From the NCBI RefSeq assembly GCF_014529535.1, contig NW_023503375.1, positions 3,097,620-3,161,619 on the forward strand: a DNA stretch of 64,000 nt, in the 5' to 3' direction. The notes below the pieces were generated by a model. The model ran no database searches and was not told the origin of the DNA. It saw nothing but the letters and a program-made list of their open reading frames with translations. The translations under genes and the position numbers were made by a program. Shown here one piece after another: positions 10,421-21,879 of this stretch (its first letter is position 1; the number at the start of each line of letters is the position of its first letter). This stretch comes from Bradysia coprophila. Taxonomy: Eukaryota; Arthropoda; Insecta; Diptera; Sciaridae.

Positions 10421-11090
10421 ACCTGTTTTGGACGATTGATTTTAGGCAATTTCGCGGATTGTAGGCCGAACGAAGTGAGGCTTACAAGCGAAAGTGCCTT
10501 TTTTTGATACCAACATTGAAAAATGATACTTTCGCCCCGCATATGAGGGGCGAAAGTAAAAAAATGCATCCCACGGGGAGAAAGTACTTAACGAAGAGCG
10601 AACGCAACTGAACGAACAGCGAAAGTGACTGACGTCACAGAAAATGAGAGAAATGAGTCGAGTTGTCAACAAAATCCGCTCATATTATGCAGAATACTTT
10701 GATCAAAATTGTAAAACACTGTGCGCCAGTGTTCTTATTGAAATTAGCATACAAAGTTGATACTTTTTGTTACTGAATGATTTGTTAGTTATATCTTAAT
10801 TTTTGTGTGTGTTATTGTTGTGATGGCTAAATTATTAAATTTTTCATATACCAGGAGGCTGCCGCCCCCTGGACCCCCGCATTTTCTGGCTAAATGCCTT
10901 TTTATTTCAACATTTTGTTGCGATGTTTGCGATACGTATCAATTTTCAATGTTGGTATCAAAAAAAATAGTATGAACGACTCGGGGCAAAAGTAAAAAAA
11001 ATCAACCTGTGCGATTGAGGCCCTTGCCTTCGGCGCGGGCATCAACTCTCGCACACGGTTGAATTTTTTTACTTTCGCCCCTTGTCATTC
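10421..11090. repeat. Adjoining palindromic elements
   Basis: Three units lie in a row. First, 10421-10499 matches the hairpin element seen whole at 54112-54219 (TGTTTTGGACGATTG). Second, 10499-10967 is bounded by inverted TTTTTTGATACCAACATTGA repeats and holds a GGGGCGAAAGTA hairpin. Third, 10984-11090 is a hairpin with arms around TCAACCTGTGCGA and a GC-rich centre (CCTTCGGCGCGG). No gene seen. Confidence 0.75.
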
Positions 11091-11367
11091 AATGTACTAT
11101 TACTGGACACTACATGTGAATGCTATGATTGAATGTCTCGACTCGTTTCTTGATTGTCTGAATACCAGAATACGATACGGTGGTTCTTTCACAGAGGTAA
11201 AATTGGCGGTTTGAAAAGACCATACAACTTAGTTCATACATCAAATAGGTATATATTTGTAGTTTAATCAGAATTTTTGTTTTGCAACCTTCTCATCTTG
11301 TTTAATCTTAAAAATGTTTCCAAAAATTTTCCAGTTCTCGATCCCGAATATCGCGTTAGTTAATTAG

Positions 11368-12043
11368 TTAGTGCACAATAAGATTGATTAAAGCGCACAT
11401 ACAAACATGATCGTCATCTGCTATTTCAATTCGCATTTCAACTGGAACACCGCCGTGCATGTTCCCTTCTCCTTCAATATTTCCACCATGCGTGAGCCGT
11501 TGATGTGCTTGCACGGGACAAGAACCAGCTACCAAACCGTTACAAGCATTGCGTTGCTCAGCAGACAGTGTAACTAGAATTTGAAAAATCCGTTAATTTG
11601 TTATCGTTTCGATTTGAAAAAGAAAATCGAATTTCCGAAAACCTAACTTACGTTCATGCGTTTCGCCGAAATAAGTTTCAAAAACTCTTAGTGTCAGTGT
11701 CTGAGAATTGAAATCTAGAGCAAGAATTAAAAATGTTTTTTGTTAAATTTGGTAAAAATTTCTTAAAACAATTTTTTACGAGCATCGAAATCGGCTTCAT
11801 AGTCAAAGTTATGACCATGGTTAGGCGTTATAGTATGACCGACGTGGCATGGCATAGAAGTACATCCCGCAACGCGAATTGCTGCAGGAGCCACAGCTGC
11901 AAGTCCTGGACCTGTACAATTTATATACTTGTTGAATTGAAATTTAATTTGCTTTAATGAAATTCAAAGTTACACGGAATAATCTGAAGTTGTGCCGATA
12001 TGAATGCTGGAATAACAGCAGCAATAATTAGGTAAGCAATCAT
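11368..12043 (-). CDS. NPC2-type (ML domain) secreted lipid-binding protein
   Basis: Three short exons on the minus strand: 12043-11974, 11911-11780 and 11573-11368, with phase-1 junctions (T|GTAACT, C|GTAAAA donors; TACAG and TCTAG acceptors). The joined frame gives 135 residues. It starts with a signal peptide (MIAYLIIAAVIPAFISA). The mature part has the Niemann-Pick type C2 cysteine layout: one Cys near the N-terminus (made by the first splice), VAGCTSMPC, then NACNGLVAGSCPV, the VPVEMRIEI strand and a C-terminal VCMC. NPC2 proteins bind sterols or other lipids; insects have expanded sets used in digestion, immunity and chemosensation. It is slightly shorter than the usual ~150 residues. 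A consensus promoter lies upstream. The individual exons are too short to stand out as long reading frames. Confidence 0.85.
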
Positions 12044-12085
12044 TTTGTTAAAGGATGCTGAACACACAACGCTATGTAAGAATGA

Positions 12086-12119
12086 ACTGATGAGGATTTA
12101 CTCCGTGGGGCAATTTATA
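12086..12119 (-). promoter_or_regulatory. TATA box and initiator of the NPC2 gene
   Basis: On the minus strand TATAAA occupies 12119-12114 and the arthropod initiator TCAGT lies at 12090-12086. The first T of TATA is 31 bases from the initiator A, the canonical spacing. The ATG follows about 45 bases downstream. Confidence 0.8.
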
Positions 12120-12504
12120 GTAGCCATTTGTGTAAATAGATTGTAGATACTGGTTTTTAAGTGGCATGCTCTCGAATATACTTATCTCCGTTTAGCAGCG
12201 TTTCTATGATTGTGCATTTACTTTGATAACCAAGCAATAATCATTCTTCGAAGCAATGGACAATATGAGAGATCTCTATTCGGTTTTATATAGGTGATTT
12301 TTGCACACGCTACGTCCTCATAATTGAAGCGATGCGTTCACATCAGATGATTTAAATGAGCAGGGATCCCATTACTCCTAAATTTGACTATGTCGGAAAC
12401 TATGTTAGATTCTAATATAGGGTAACAGACTCACAAGCTTATCAATCAGTCTTCATGCATTTATTTATTCACGGCAGAAATTATTTTTTTGAATTACAGT
12501 TACC

Positions 12505-15456
12505 CAATTATATTATGACTACGGTTGTGGGATTCATTCCTTTTACATCCTACACACTTCCCACATTCAATTGAACCAACGAATTCAATTTCATTTTTGA
12601 TTTTGTCGATTGGCACCATTGACAGACAAGTGGTTAGTTCTCATTATCTGCTTGTGGTGGCACCATATACTTTGCGTGTCCAAGCAGTTAAAGAAGTACT
12701 AGGTAGCGTCAATCAAAATTCTGAAAGAACAGTTTAGATCAAATCTGATTTGATCGCAAAGGCAGTAAGCAATTTAGAAGGTTTTTTTGTGCAATATATG
12801 TATTTTACATGCTACATGCGTCGAAAACGGTACTTTTCATGTTTCACGCACTAATTTCGACTTCCAAAGCATGCAAAAACCACTCTGGATAAAAAGATGA
12901 AATGTCTCGTTTTCGCGTGTTTATTGACCTCGGCTACGCCTCGTATCAACAAAATTCACACGAAAACTCTACTTTTCATCTTTTTATACCAAGTCATGTA
13001 AAATACTAATGCTTTTCTGATCTTTCAAACATGAGAAGGAAATTCGTGTGAAATGGGAGAAATGTAAAACCCTAATGAAATACATGTAGAATGAATGGAA
13101 CGAATTACATGAAGAAAACCAACAAAAGCGTTAAAAACGTATGTTGATTGTTGGGTTTAAATTGGACAAAATAGCAAAATTCTAATCATAAGATGTTGTG
13201 CAACAAAATGACGATCGGCTGTACCTCCACCGTTTTTGATATCCGCCTTCTTGGTACATAACATATGCAAGATTCTTTTCATAACATTTTCATTGTTCAT
13301 TTGTCAACAGATTGCGAAGTGACATTTCAGTTATTTTTAAGCTTTTCGTAATATCGCAAAAACTGCAGGTTATTTCATTATCTTTGGGAACACGGGTTCC
13401 CCAATTGAAATGAGTGATAGGTCGTCGGATTCTTCTTTGAATTCTAGAGAAGTCACATCTTTAATTTTTTCGATTAATTTGTTTGTTTTCGGTGCAAAGT
13501 GTTCAAAAGTGAAGGCTTGTCAGAGGTCCCGTGAACAGTTTTTCAGCAATAACTCAAGAAATAATTATTTAAAATCATTGGTATGCTGTACTAATGTCGG
13601 TCTTGGGAAGACGTACTACAGGTGGAGTGTATGCACTGGTTGGTGCAAGTACACCTCCACAAGATTTACGATCAAAAATATAGTGTTCGCCTTCTCTGCA
13701 AAATTGATGTTTCACGGGACTGGCTGTGTAGTGTTCTAGCCTGCCTGTGGCAAGCCTACAGAAACTACAAGTCTTCGGAAAAAGGAAAAAAGTAGATAAA
13801 AATGACTGCACTTCCAGACGCTGTTTCAGTAGCAGAGCCCCTAGAAAGAAAGTTAAAATTTTCAACTTTACAGTAACCTTTTTCCGAAGACTTGCAGGTT
13901 TTGTAGGCTTGCAACACAGAAGTACTGGGATCTTATATATCTTGAACAATAGTGGGTGAGGCAAGCTACAACACTACACAGTCAGTCCCTTGGAACATCA
14001 ATTTTGCAGAGAAGGTGAACTCTCTGAACACTATATATTTGGTGAGCAGTCTTTTTTTTTCGCTTGTCAATAAATAGTTATTTACGTATCGATTGAGTAG
14101 GCCGAAAGAGTTACGTATTAAGTTTTGTATGCTTGCTAAGAGGACCGAAAGTAAAGAAATGTCAATTCAAGGGGCGAAAGCGAAAGCTTTCGCCCCGCGA
14201 ATTGACAGCTTTACTTTCGGTCCTCTAAGCAAGCATACAAAAGAAATAAAACGGTAAAACGTTATTAGGTCCAAAAAAATGTTTTTGTCATAACTTTTGT
14301 GGAGGTATACTTGCACCAACCAGTGCATACACTCCACCTGTAGTACGTCTTCCCAAGACCGACATTAGTACAGCATACCAATGATTTTAAATAATTATTT
14401 CTTGAGTTATTGCTGAAAAACTGTTCACGGGACCTCTGACAAGCCTTCACTTTTGAACACTTTGCACCGAAAACAAACAAATTAATCGAAAAAATTAAAG
14501 ATGTGACTTCTCTAGAATTCAAAGAAGAATCCGACGACCTATCACTCATTTCAATTGGGGAACCCGTGTTCCCAAAGATAATGAAATAACCTGCAGTTTT
14601 TGCGATATTACGAAAAGCTTAAAAATAACTGAAATGTCACTTCGCAATCTGTTGACAAATGAACAATGAAAATGTTATGAAAAGAATCTTGCATATGTTA
14701 TGTACCAAGAAGGCGGATATCAAAAACGGTGGAGGTACAGCCGATCGTCATTTTGTTGCACAACAACTTATGATTAGAATTTTGCTATTTTGTCCAATTT
14801 AAACCCAACAATCAACATACGTTTTTAACGCTTTTGTTGGTTTTCTTCATGTAATTCGTTCCATTCATTCTACATGTATTTCATTAGGGTTTTACATTTC
14901 TCCCATTTCACACGAATTTCCTTCTCATGTTTGAAAGATCAGAAAAGCATTAGTATTTTACATGACTTGGTATAAAAAGATGAAAAGTAGAGTTTTCGTG
15001 TGAATTTTGTTGATACGAGGCGTAGCCGAGGTCAATAAACACGCGAAAACGAGACATTTCATCTTTTTATCCAGAGTGGTTTTTGCATGCTTTGGAAGTC
15101 GAAATTAGTGCGTGAAACATGAAAAGTACCGTTTTCGACGCATGTAGCATGTAAAATTCATATAGTGCACAAAAAAACCTTCTAAATTGCTTACTGCCTT
15201 TGCGATCAAATCAGATTTGATCTAAACTGTTCTTTCAGAATTTTGATTGACGCTACCTAGTACTTCTTTAACTGCTTGGACACGCAAAGTATATGGTGCC
15301 ACCACAAGCAGATAATGAGAACTAACCACTTGTCTGTCAATGGTGCCAATCGACAAAATCAAAAATGAAATTGAATTCGTTGGTTCAATTGAATGTGGGA
15401 AGTGTGTAGGATGTAAAAGGAATGAATCCTACAATCCCATAGTCATAATATAATTG
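12505..15456. repeat. Fold-back structure with 1.16-kb inverted arms
   Basis: Arms 12505-13662 and 14298-15456 are near-identical reverse complements with only scattered base differences. The 635-bp spacer contains a further inverted repeat (about 13676-13787 against 13880-14043) and a separate palindromic MITE (14073-14241). Each arm holds a matching open frame (13410 onward on plus, 14549 backward on minus) beginning MSDRSSDSSLNSREV; it resembles nothing I recognise. The outer ends abut CAATTATATTATGAC; no clean target duplication is visible. Confidence 0.85.
14073..14241 (+). mobile_element. Palindromic MITE (ATGCTTGCTAAGAGGACC family), copy 1
   Basis: It starts with AATAGTTATTTACGTATCG and has a hairpin with arms TTGTATGCTTGCTAAGAGGA, CCGAAAGTAAAG and GGGGCGAAAG around a GAAAGCTTTC centre. 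Two other copies are at 53168-53312 and, inverted, at 56341-56503. Confidence 0.85.
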
Positions 15457-15556
15457 AGTACCTGTATGTGAAGTTGAAATGTTAAATTGCTTATATTGCA
15501 TCGTAGATGCTACCAAACTTCCGAAAGATCTGATTCTCCTGAAAGTATATGCAATT

Positions 15557-15810
15557 ACCTTTCAAATGACACTCCACACGACCATGTACGTTTCGTGTGC
15601 CTCGAGAAATTTTTGTAAGAAAAGTGTAAGTTTTCAGTCTTTTGTCGGTTGAAAACTTCAACTGCACATATCTCAGTTTGGATGGATTTTAAACCCAACC
15701 AACAACCTATTTGCCCCGTAAGTACATGCTTTCTACTTTCTAATGACACCCCACACGACCCTGTATGGCTCGTGTAACTGGAGAAAAATTTGTAAGAAAA
15801 GTGCATGTTT
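15557..15810. repeat. Diverged tandem duplication, period ~177 bp
   Basis: ATGACACTCCACACGACC at 15567 recurs as ATGACACCCCACACGACC about 177 bases on, as does TTTGTAAGAAAAGTG. Confidence 0.7.
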
Positions 15811-16049
15811 TCGGCTTTTGATCACCTCACACTAGCCACATAAGCTTCGAAGAATTTTTTTGTAAGTGGTTTTGGCTTCTGGGGTCGAATACCTTATTGG
15901 GCACATATAAAAAATTCCAATAGAAAATGCGTCCGATTTCGGTCTTCTGTTTTTCCCTAAATTTTTTAAAAATATTTTCAACTGACAGTTGCACAAAATA
16001 ACGCTGACGTCATATAATAAATGTCAAAAAGTAAACGTTAAAATGACTT

Positions 16050-16180
16050 AAGCTGCAATCGCAGTTCACCGTTTTGGGTCTCCGTTTAGACAATGCGCAT
16101 GCGCAGAGAGAGTATTCTCTCTGTGCGCATGAGCAATATCTAAACGGAGACGGAAAACAGTGAAGTGTGATTCCACCCTT
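16050..16180. mobile_element. 131-bp hairpin MITE with possible 4-bp TSD
   Basis: Arms AAGCTGCAATCGCAG... and the complement of ...ATTCCACCCTT pair through GTCTCCGTTTAGA and the ATGCGCATGCGCAGAGAGAG core. ACTT flanks both ends (16046-16049, 16181-16184). No coding capacity. Confidence 0.75.
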
Positions 16181-17200
16181 ACTTTGTGGTATGTTTTGAA
16201 ATAGAAGGCGCACTTACGGCGTGAATTTCAATAATGCACTTCAAACAAAAGTGATCGAAGTCGGTCAGCTGCCAAATAGATTACTATTTTCTATGAAACG
16301 CCATCTACTAATTTTTCAATTGGCCTAACATTTTCTGATTGGCATTGTCTGTCGCCTTGTTTTTTGCGAATTAGGCAATGGGTAAAACAAGTTAGGCATG
16401 TGTTGATTGAGTGAAAAAATAAAATTTTTAAATAATCTCTAACGGAAGATATAAATGATTGAAAGCCGAATCAGATATTCATTTCTCCTTCACCAAAATT
16501 GTTTTCAGATTGAAAAACAAAAAATCCAAAAAAAAGTCTAATCGAATTATAATATATTCTGATACGCGTCGTTATCATCTTTGGATGGGGTCTGTATTGC
16601 GTTTATGTAATTAATATTATCATTCAAATCCAATTATCAAGTGGCCACTATATATCGACCAACTGGTGCTATAAACCGACTAAACTGCTACTGGCAAAAT
16701 CAGTACAATTCTGTCAGTTTTTTTTTGCACACGGAACCATTTTTATTTTCTCGCTTGTCGATAAAGAACGCAACTATGGAGTATACAATAAATTTAATAA
16801 TGAGACTGCAACACGACTTCGTAGTACGTCTTACGAATTTAATTCGAGTTATCAATAGTAAGTCTCTATACCATTGACCATTCACAACGTCTTGCGACGA
16901 TGAAAATTTTGAGCACTTGGCTTTTTCGGGAGGGCAATTTACTAAAATGATCGTGGGCATTGGGCATCACTCCGTTCATAAGAAAAATTTGAGCTATTGC
17001 TAAAAAATGAACATTTCGCAATTCCGGTCCATAATCATCACCTTTCCATGCATTCATTTAATGTCGTTTTGAAGGTATTTATTTCACTGTATTCCCGGAC
17101 ACAGTGCAACATGAACTTTTTTTCGCACGCAGTGCAATATGAACTTTTTTTCGCACGCTAAAGAACCTATTGTCTTCAACGAAGGCTAAATTTTTATAAA
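16181..17200. other. Intergenic, repeat fragments only
   Basis: About 16233-16300 is one end of the GCACTTCAA-type MITE. From 17106 the phrase GTGCAA(C/T)ATGAACTTTTTTTCGCACGC is repeated in tandem twice. No supported gene. Confidence 0.5.
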
Positions 17201-17204
17201 TAAA

Positions 17205-17303
17205 AATCTTGCATTGACCAGAAATCGAACCCCCGACACCAAAAGGTTTTTGAACACAAAGCAGCGACAATGGCGACAAATAACCATTCGGCTATAGAGT
17301 CAC
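17205..17303 (-). repeat. tRNA-derived SINE-like sequence
   Basis: On the minus strand a box-A-like TATAGCCGAATGG and a strong box-B GGTTCGATTTC lie about 65 bases apart, within a T-arm-like GGGGGTTCGATTTC. The sequence continues into GATTTTTATTTATAAAA, resembling the ATTTTTATTTA that follows the tRNA-like sequence at 10128. A clean cloverleaf is not obvious, so a SINE relic is likelier than a tRNA gene. Confidence 0.45.
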
Positions 17304-17364
17304 ACAATCATACCGAACGTATTGTTGAAGCGTATATACTAAGCTTTGACTACATTGCATCAAT

Positions 17365-17487
17365 CTTATTCTACTAATTGGTGTCCAATGCAACAGAAAA
17401 AAATTTCCGGAAGAAGTATGTCGGAAAAGTTTTCTTCCGGATTTTATTTTTTTCTATTGCATTGGACTCCAATTAGTAGAATAGGAC
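17365..17487. mobile_element. Hairpin MITE
   Basis: Inverted ends ATTCTACTAATTGG(T/A)GTCCAATGCAA with a CCGGAAG core form a 123-bp near-palindrome. Confidence 0.75.
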
Positions 17488-17499
17488 TGATACAGCAAG

Positions 17500-18990
17500 C
17501 AAAAATTTCAAAGAAGTGTTTTTGGTAGAGGTCGAAAAAGGTGGGAGGCCGAAAACTCGAAAATTTAGCTTCTGTGATTTGACGCAAGTTGTAAATGAAT
17601 TTTGAAAAATTTTTAAAATCGATCTTCGACATCTGGGGACGATAACAATTTTTTGTGGACTACGCCAGGCTCGATCCTTTATCCATCGCACACCCCTAGT
17701 GCACAAGATACTATTTCCTAATTAGTATTTGCGATTACTACTTTCTGTACTTTCTATTTTCGAAAAATTTGAATATCGGACATGTAAGTCATTTCAAAAT
17801 CAGGTTAGCGTATGGTTTCCACTCAACAAAAAGTACTCCGTGAGAGAGCGAGCTGTCAAGTAAACAAAGAAAAAATTGAAAATTTTGTCTATCACACTGA
17901 GTTCTTTTTGGTGAATGGAATTCAAGCGTTAAACGCTTGAATTGTCGACGTATCAAAATTTCTTAGAAAATGGCACTGATTTAAATTTCAAAGACCGGTT
18001 ACCGGCTGCAATTATGGATGGTGAGATTTTGTCAAGAGAATGTATTTATCTTACAAAATTATCTGTTAACTTTACAGTCTTCAGATTAATTGTGTCGCAT
18101 TTATACTAAAGACTTTCTCAAAAACTATCTCGTTTCCGGCAATTTTCTTAACAGCTAAATTTCACTTTAACACAAAGAGGGTGTTAACAATATTCCTAAT
18201 CCCAAAACAAGAACTTGTTCATTTATAACGGAAAGTGTAGAAAAACAAGAATTTAAGAAGTTTTTTTTTCCTCCGTACACACTCATATCACAGATACTCG
18301 GCAAATTGTGTATATTGCCAAAGGGATGTATATATATATATATATTCATTCAACTTCTATATTATGAGCAAGAAGAGCCAGAAATATCTAATAATGTATG
18401 TGGTATAAGATGATGGTTAAACATTATAGAAAACATGAGAAAAGATACAATTCCGAATAAGAAGGTTAATTCTAATACACTCCCGGGAACAAAGTGGAAA
18501 CTTGAAACCTAAACTTTGCACAATATTCTCGTCTCTCTGCAGTTTCGTTACAAGTTTTCTATCATCTAGTTGATGGTGCTTTTGTTCAATTACATAATAT
18601 TATATATAGGATCTGGTGAAACGAAGACTCATTCGAGTGATGTACATTACAAGGAACACGATTGAGCTACGTGTATAAATATAGAAAAATATTTTATTTT
18701 TCTCTATTTTCAAAGATTACCTAATCCACATAATGCATTCGGTGAAAAGGCTGTAGCGACTTTAATACAGCACACAGAATGTCATCAAGTCTATAAATAT
18801 AAATGGTAACAACATTTATATACCTTAAGGGATATTATTTTTATGGGAAATAGGCTAAATCAGAAGATATTTTTACTTAAGATTAATTTTACTGAAAAGA
18901 ATTTATTTTTATTTACGATTTTTCAGTTGCGAAAAAAGTGTATCTCGTCTGTCATGTAAGGTTAGACACTGATGCAATGAGTGAAGCATT
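17500..18990. other. Intergenic, nothing recognised
   Basis: AT-rich; a short (TA)n run at about 18328-18345. No supported gene or clear transposon. Confidence 0.5.
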
Positions 18991-19011
18991 TACTAATAAT
19001 GGTTTATTTGT

Positions 19012-19520
19012 ATTTAGTAAATTTTCTTCATTCTTAGTTGCGACGAACGAACGGGAACTTTCCAATTGAAAGGGACCTGGAATATTTTTGTTTGTGAAAA
19101 GCTTAAGGGAAAGCGTGTCGTAAAATTAAAACATTCTCATCTTCATTAGACCATTAGCGGTAATGATAAAAAACGTGAACAGAATGGCGTATCAAAAAAA
19201 ACATTTTCTATAATTGATGTACTTATGAACTTAACATATAATAGACAAGATGGGCTTTTGAAATTACCCTTATGCTGACATGATGTCACCAAGTGTTTCA
19301 TCATATTTATAGACGAATCTTCTACTTCCTTTCAACTAAGACATTCCAACAGATTGTTTAGTTTTCATATTACTTACTTACTTAGGCGGGCACTACAACC
19401 TACTATTGGTTTTGGCCTCTTCCAGCAATCTTCTCCAATCGGACCTATTCCGCGCCAACGTTCTCCAGTCGCTCACTCTTAGTACTTTTAGATCAGACTC
19501 AATTGCATCTTTCCATCTCG
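19012..19520. repeat. Left arm of ~510-bp inverted repeat
   Basis: This is the reverse complement of about 21365-21875. It joins a LINE 3' end to its downstream flank: shared landmarks are GCGACGAACGAACGGGAAC, CTTGTCTATTATATG and the ACTTACTTACTTAGG tail. The spacer is about 1.85 kb. Confidence 0.85.
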
Positions 19521-19587
19521 CTCTTGGTCTTCCTGGTCTGCGCCTTCCGTCGGGATTTGTATTCAGCAGTTTCAGTGGTACACGTTC
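19393..19587 (-). pseudogene. LINE C-terminal fragment (RTE-like)
   Basis: The minus strand encodes the last ~65 residues of an RTE-like polyprotein in one open frame: RRRPGRPRARWKDAIESDL, then WRTLARNRSDWRRLLEEAKT and stop, followed by the AAGTAAGTAAGTAA tail. It is a member of a family different from the 3671 element. The rest of the element is absent on this strand. Confidence 0.85.
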
Positions 19588-19831
19588 CCCGTCTGATTGA
19601 TCTTGCGATATCTAACAACATGGTTATCAGTAGTACTTGCTTTCCATAAAAACATTCACAAAGCCAGTTGGATATCTCCGGATGGTTCAACAGCGAACCA
19701 AATAGACCATGTGCTCATCGATGCACGCCACAACTCTAACATCCTTGATGTACGAAGCTGCAGAGGACCGACCATTGACTCTGACCACTACCTGGTCAGG
19801 GTGGTCTTTCGAGCTAGGATCAGGGCTGAGG

Positions 19832-20087
19832 TAGAGATGTGCGGGCCGCCCGGGTTTTTATCCGGCCCGACCGGGCCTGGGCCGGGCGGGCTTCAAATCT
19901 GTCGGGCCGAGCTTGGACCGAACCTAAAAAATCAAATTTTTGGTCCGATTTTCAAAGTTTCGCGCACTTTTTTATATGAAATTTGCTTTCGGGCCGCCCG
20001 AAAATGTCGGCCCGTCCGAGTTTTTATCCGGCCCGATCGGGCTTGGGCCGGACGGGCTTCAAAAAAACATCGGCCCGCACACCTCTA
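19832..20087. mobile_element. hAT-type MITE nested in the LINE
   Basis: A GC-rich 256-bp insertion with ends TAGAGATGTGCGGGCCG and (complement) TAGAGGTGTGCGGGCCG. An exact 8-bp target duplication GGCTGAGG flanks it (19824-19831, 20088-20095). The 8-bp duplication and TAGAGGTGTG ends fit hAT elements. Inside, a ~60-bp phrase (TTTTTATCCGGCCCGA...) occurs twice in direct orientation. Confidence 0.9.
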
Positions 20088-20282
20088 GGCTGAGGTTAAA
20101 AACAGAGAGGTGGTGAGGAGATTTGGCACCGATAAGCTGAAGAACATGGACACAAGGAGACTGTATGTGGAGAACTTCTTCAGAGGAATGGATAATTGCA
20201 GACATGGAGGCAGAGCCGGCAACAATTAATGATATATGAAGCAGGATTAAGCAAAAATTGAATATCACTTTATCACGTTAAA

Positions 20283-20425
20283 TTCACAACCCCTACAGTA
20301 TTGCTACAGTATTGCTATAGTAGTGCTACAGTATTGCTATGGAACTACTACGGTATTGCGACGGTAGTCCTACATTAGTCCTACGGAAGTACTACGGTGG
20401 TACGGTGGTACTACAGCTGTACAAT
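20283..20425. repeat. Degenerate CTACAGTATTG-type tandem repeat
   Basis: Short units of the form CTACAGTATTG, drifting to CTACGGTAGTC and TACGGTGG, follow each other between LINE fragments. Confidence 0.75.
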
Positions 20426-21364
20426 GGTTATTCCACCTTGAAAGTTGTAAAACCTTCGCTTTTTTATGGTTGCAAACAGGTAGAAATTCCAATAATAGTT
20501 ATTTGGGAAACTATGGAATGCGATGGTGGAACTTTGTTACCCCAAAAAACTTATTCATTTGGCTAGAATGACTCTGTCACATGTGAGAGCCAAGGTCAGA
20601 ATTCGGAACAATCTATCTGATACCTTTGAAGCTTTGGAAGGACTTAGACAAGGCGATGGACTGGCAGCTCTATTCTTCAACATTGTTCTTGAGAAGGTGA
20701 TAAGAGAGAGCGATGTGGAAACCAGCGGTACAATCTTCAGAAAGTTGAGTCAGTTGTTAGGATATGCTGATGACCTAGACTTAATTGGACGGAACGTTGA
20801 CATCGTTAAAGAGAATTTCACGAAAATTGAAGATAGGGGTGCTGAGTTCGGTCTCAAGGTCAGTGAGAGAAGTACATGACAACTTCATTGTCTGATGGCA
20901 GACCAACGGACCATACGCTGGAGGTGAATGGAAAACACTTCGACACTGTTGACAGCTTTATTTACCTTGGGTCGCTGGTCAATAGTGATAATAGTATCGG
21001 AGAGGAAATACATAGAAGGGTAACGCTTGGTAACAAGAGTTACTACAGTCTTCAAAAACTCATCCGGTCAAAAACACTCAACCGCAACCTTAAGTGCGAA
21101 GTGTACAGATCGCTGATTCGACCAGTTGTAGCATATGGATCGGAAGCTTGGTGCATGACAGAAAGTGACGAACAGACACTTTTGGTTTTTGAAAGGAGAA
21201 TTCTTCGATCAATTTTTGGAGGTGTCAATGTGAACGGCAACTGGAGAAGAAGATACAACCATGAGCTGTATCAGCTTTACAAGGAGCTTGATATAGTCAA
21301 ATTCATCAAAATCAATCGATTAAGATGGCTCGGTCATTTACAAAGAATGAACGAGGAACGTGTA

Positions 21365-21875
21365 CGAGATGGAAAGATGCAATTGAGTCTGATCTAAAAG
21401 TACTAAGAGTGAGCGACTGGAGAACGTTGGCGCGGAATAGGTCCGATTGGAGAAGATTGCTGGAAGAGGCCAAAACCAATAGTAGGTTGTAGTGCCCGCT
21501 CAAGTAAGTAAATAATTTAAAAACTAAACAATCTGTTGGAATGTCTTCGTTGAAAGGAAGTAGAAGATTCGTCAATAAATATGGTGAAACACTTGGTGAC
21601 ATCATGTCAGCATAAGGGTAATTTCAAAAGCCCATCTTGTCTATTATATGTTAAGTTCATAAGTACATCAATTATAGAAAATGTTTTTTTTTATACGACA
21701 TTCTGTTCACGTTTTTTATCATTACTGCTAATGGGCTAATGAAGATGAGAATGTTTTAATTTTACGACACGCTGTCCAAGCTTTTCACAAACAAAAATAT
21801 TCCAGGTCCCTTTCAATTGGAAAGTTCCCGTTCGTTCGTCGCAACTAAGAATGAAGAAAATTTACTAAATACAAA
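21365..21875. repeat. Right arm of ~510-bp inverted repeat
   Basis: Reverse complement of 19012-19520, containing the LINE tail and its 3' flank. It carries small differences, such as ACGCTGTCC against the complement of the left arm, so the two arms have diverged a little. Confidence 0.85.
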
Positions 21876-21879
21876 TATC

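Larger units (their letters stand above)
19620..21512 (+). mobile_element. Decayed RTE-like LINE with nested insertion
   Basis: Fragments in order: endonuclease end (ANQIDHVLID, DSDHYLV) at about 19690-19830, a nested MITE, a short linker, non-LINE sequence with a simple repeat, then the reverse transcriptase palm (GLRQGDGLA, LLGYADDLDLIG) from about 20555 and the C-terminal YGSEAWCM and LRWLGHLQRMN blocks to 21360. The fingers part of the polymerase is missing. Near 21360 a deletion removes the GRPRARW region that is still present in the minus-strand fragment at 19393-19587. It ends in CAAGTAAGTAAAT. Confidence 0.85.

Noticed and set aside
13575..13964. Minus-strand 129-codon frame in the fold-back spacer
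   Set aside because: It runs antisense across inverted repeats and has no recognisable domain.
14265..14549. Conserved MSDRSSDSSLNSREV frame in both fold-back arms as a gene
   Set aside because: Sequence identity of the arms alone explains the shared frame, so it is not evidence of selection; no family match.
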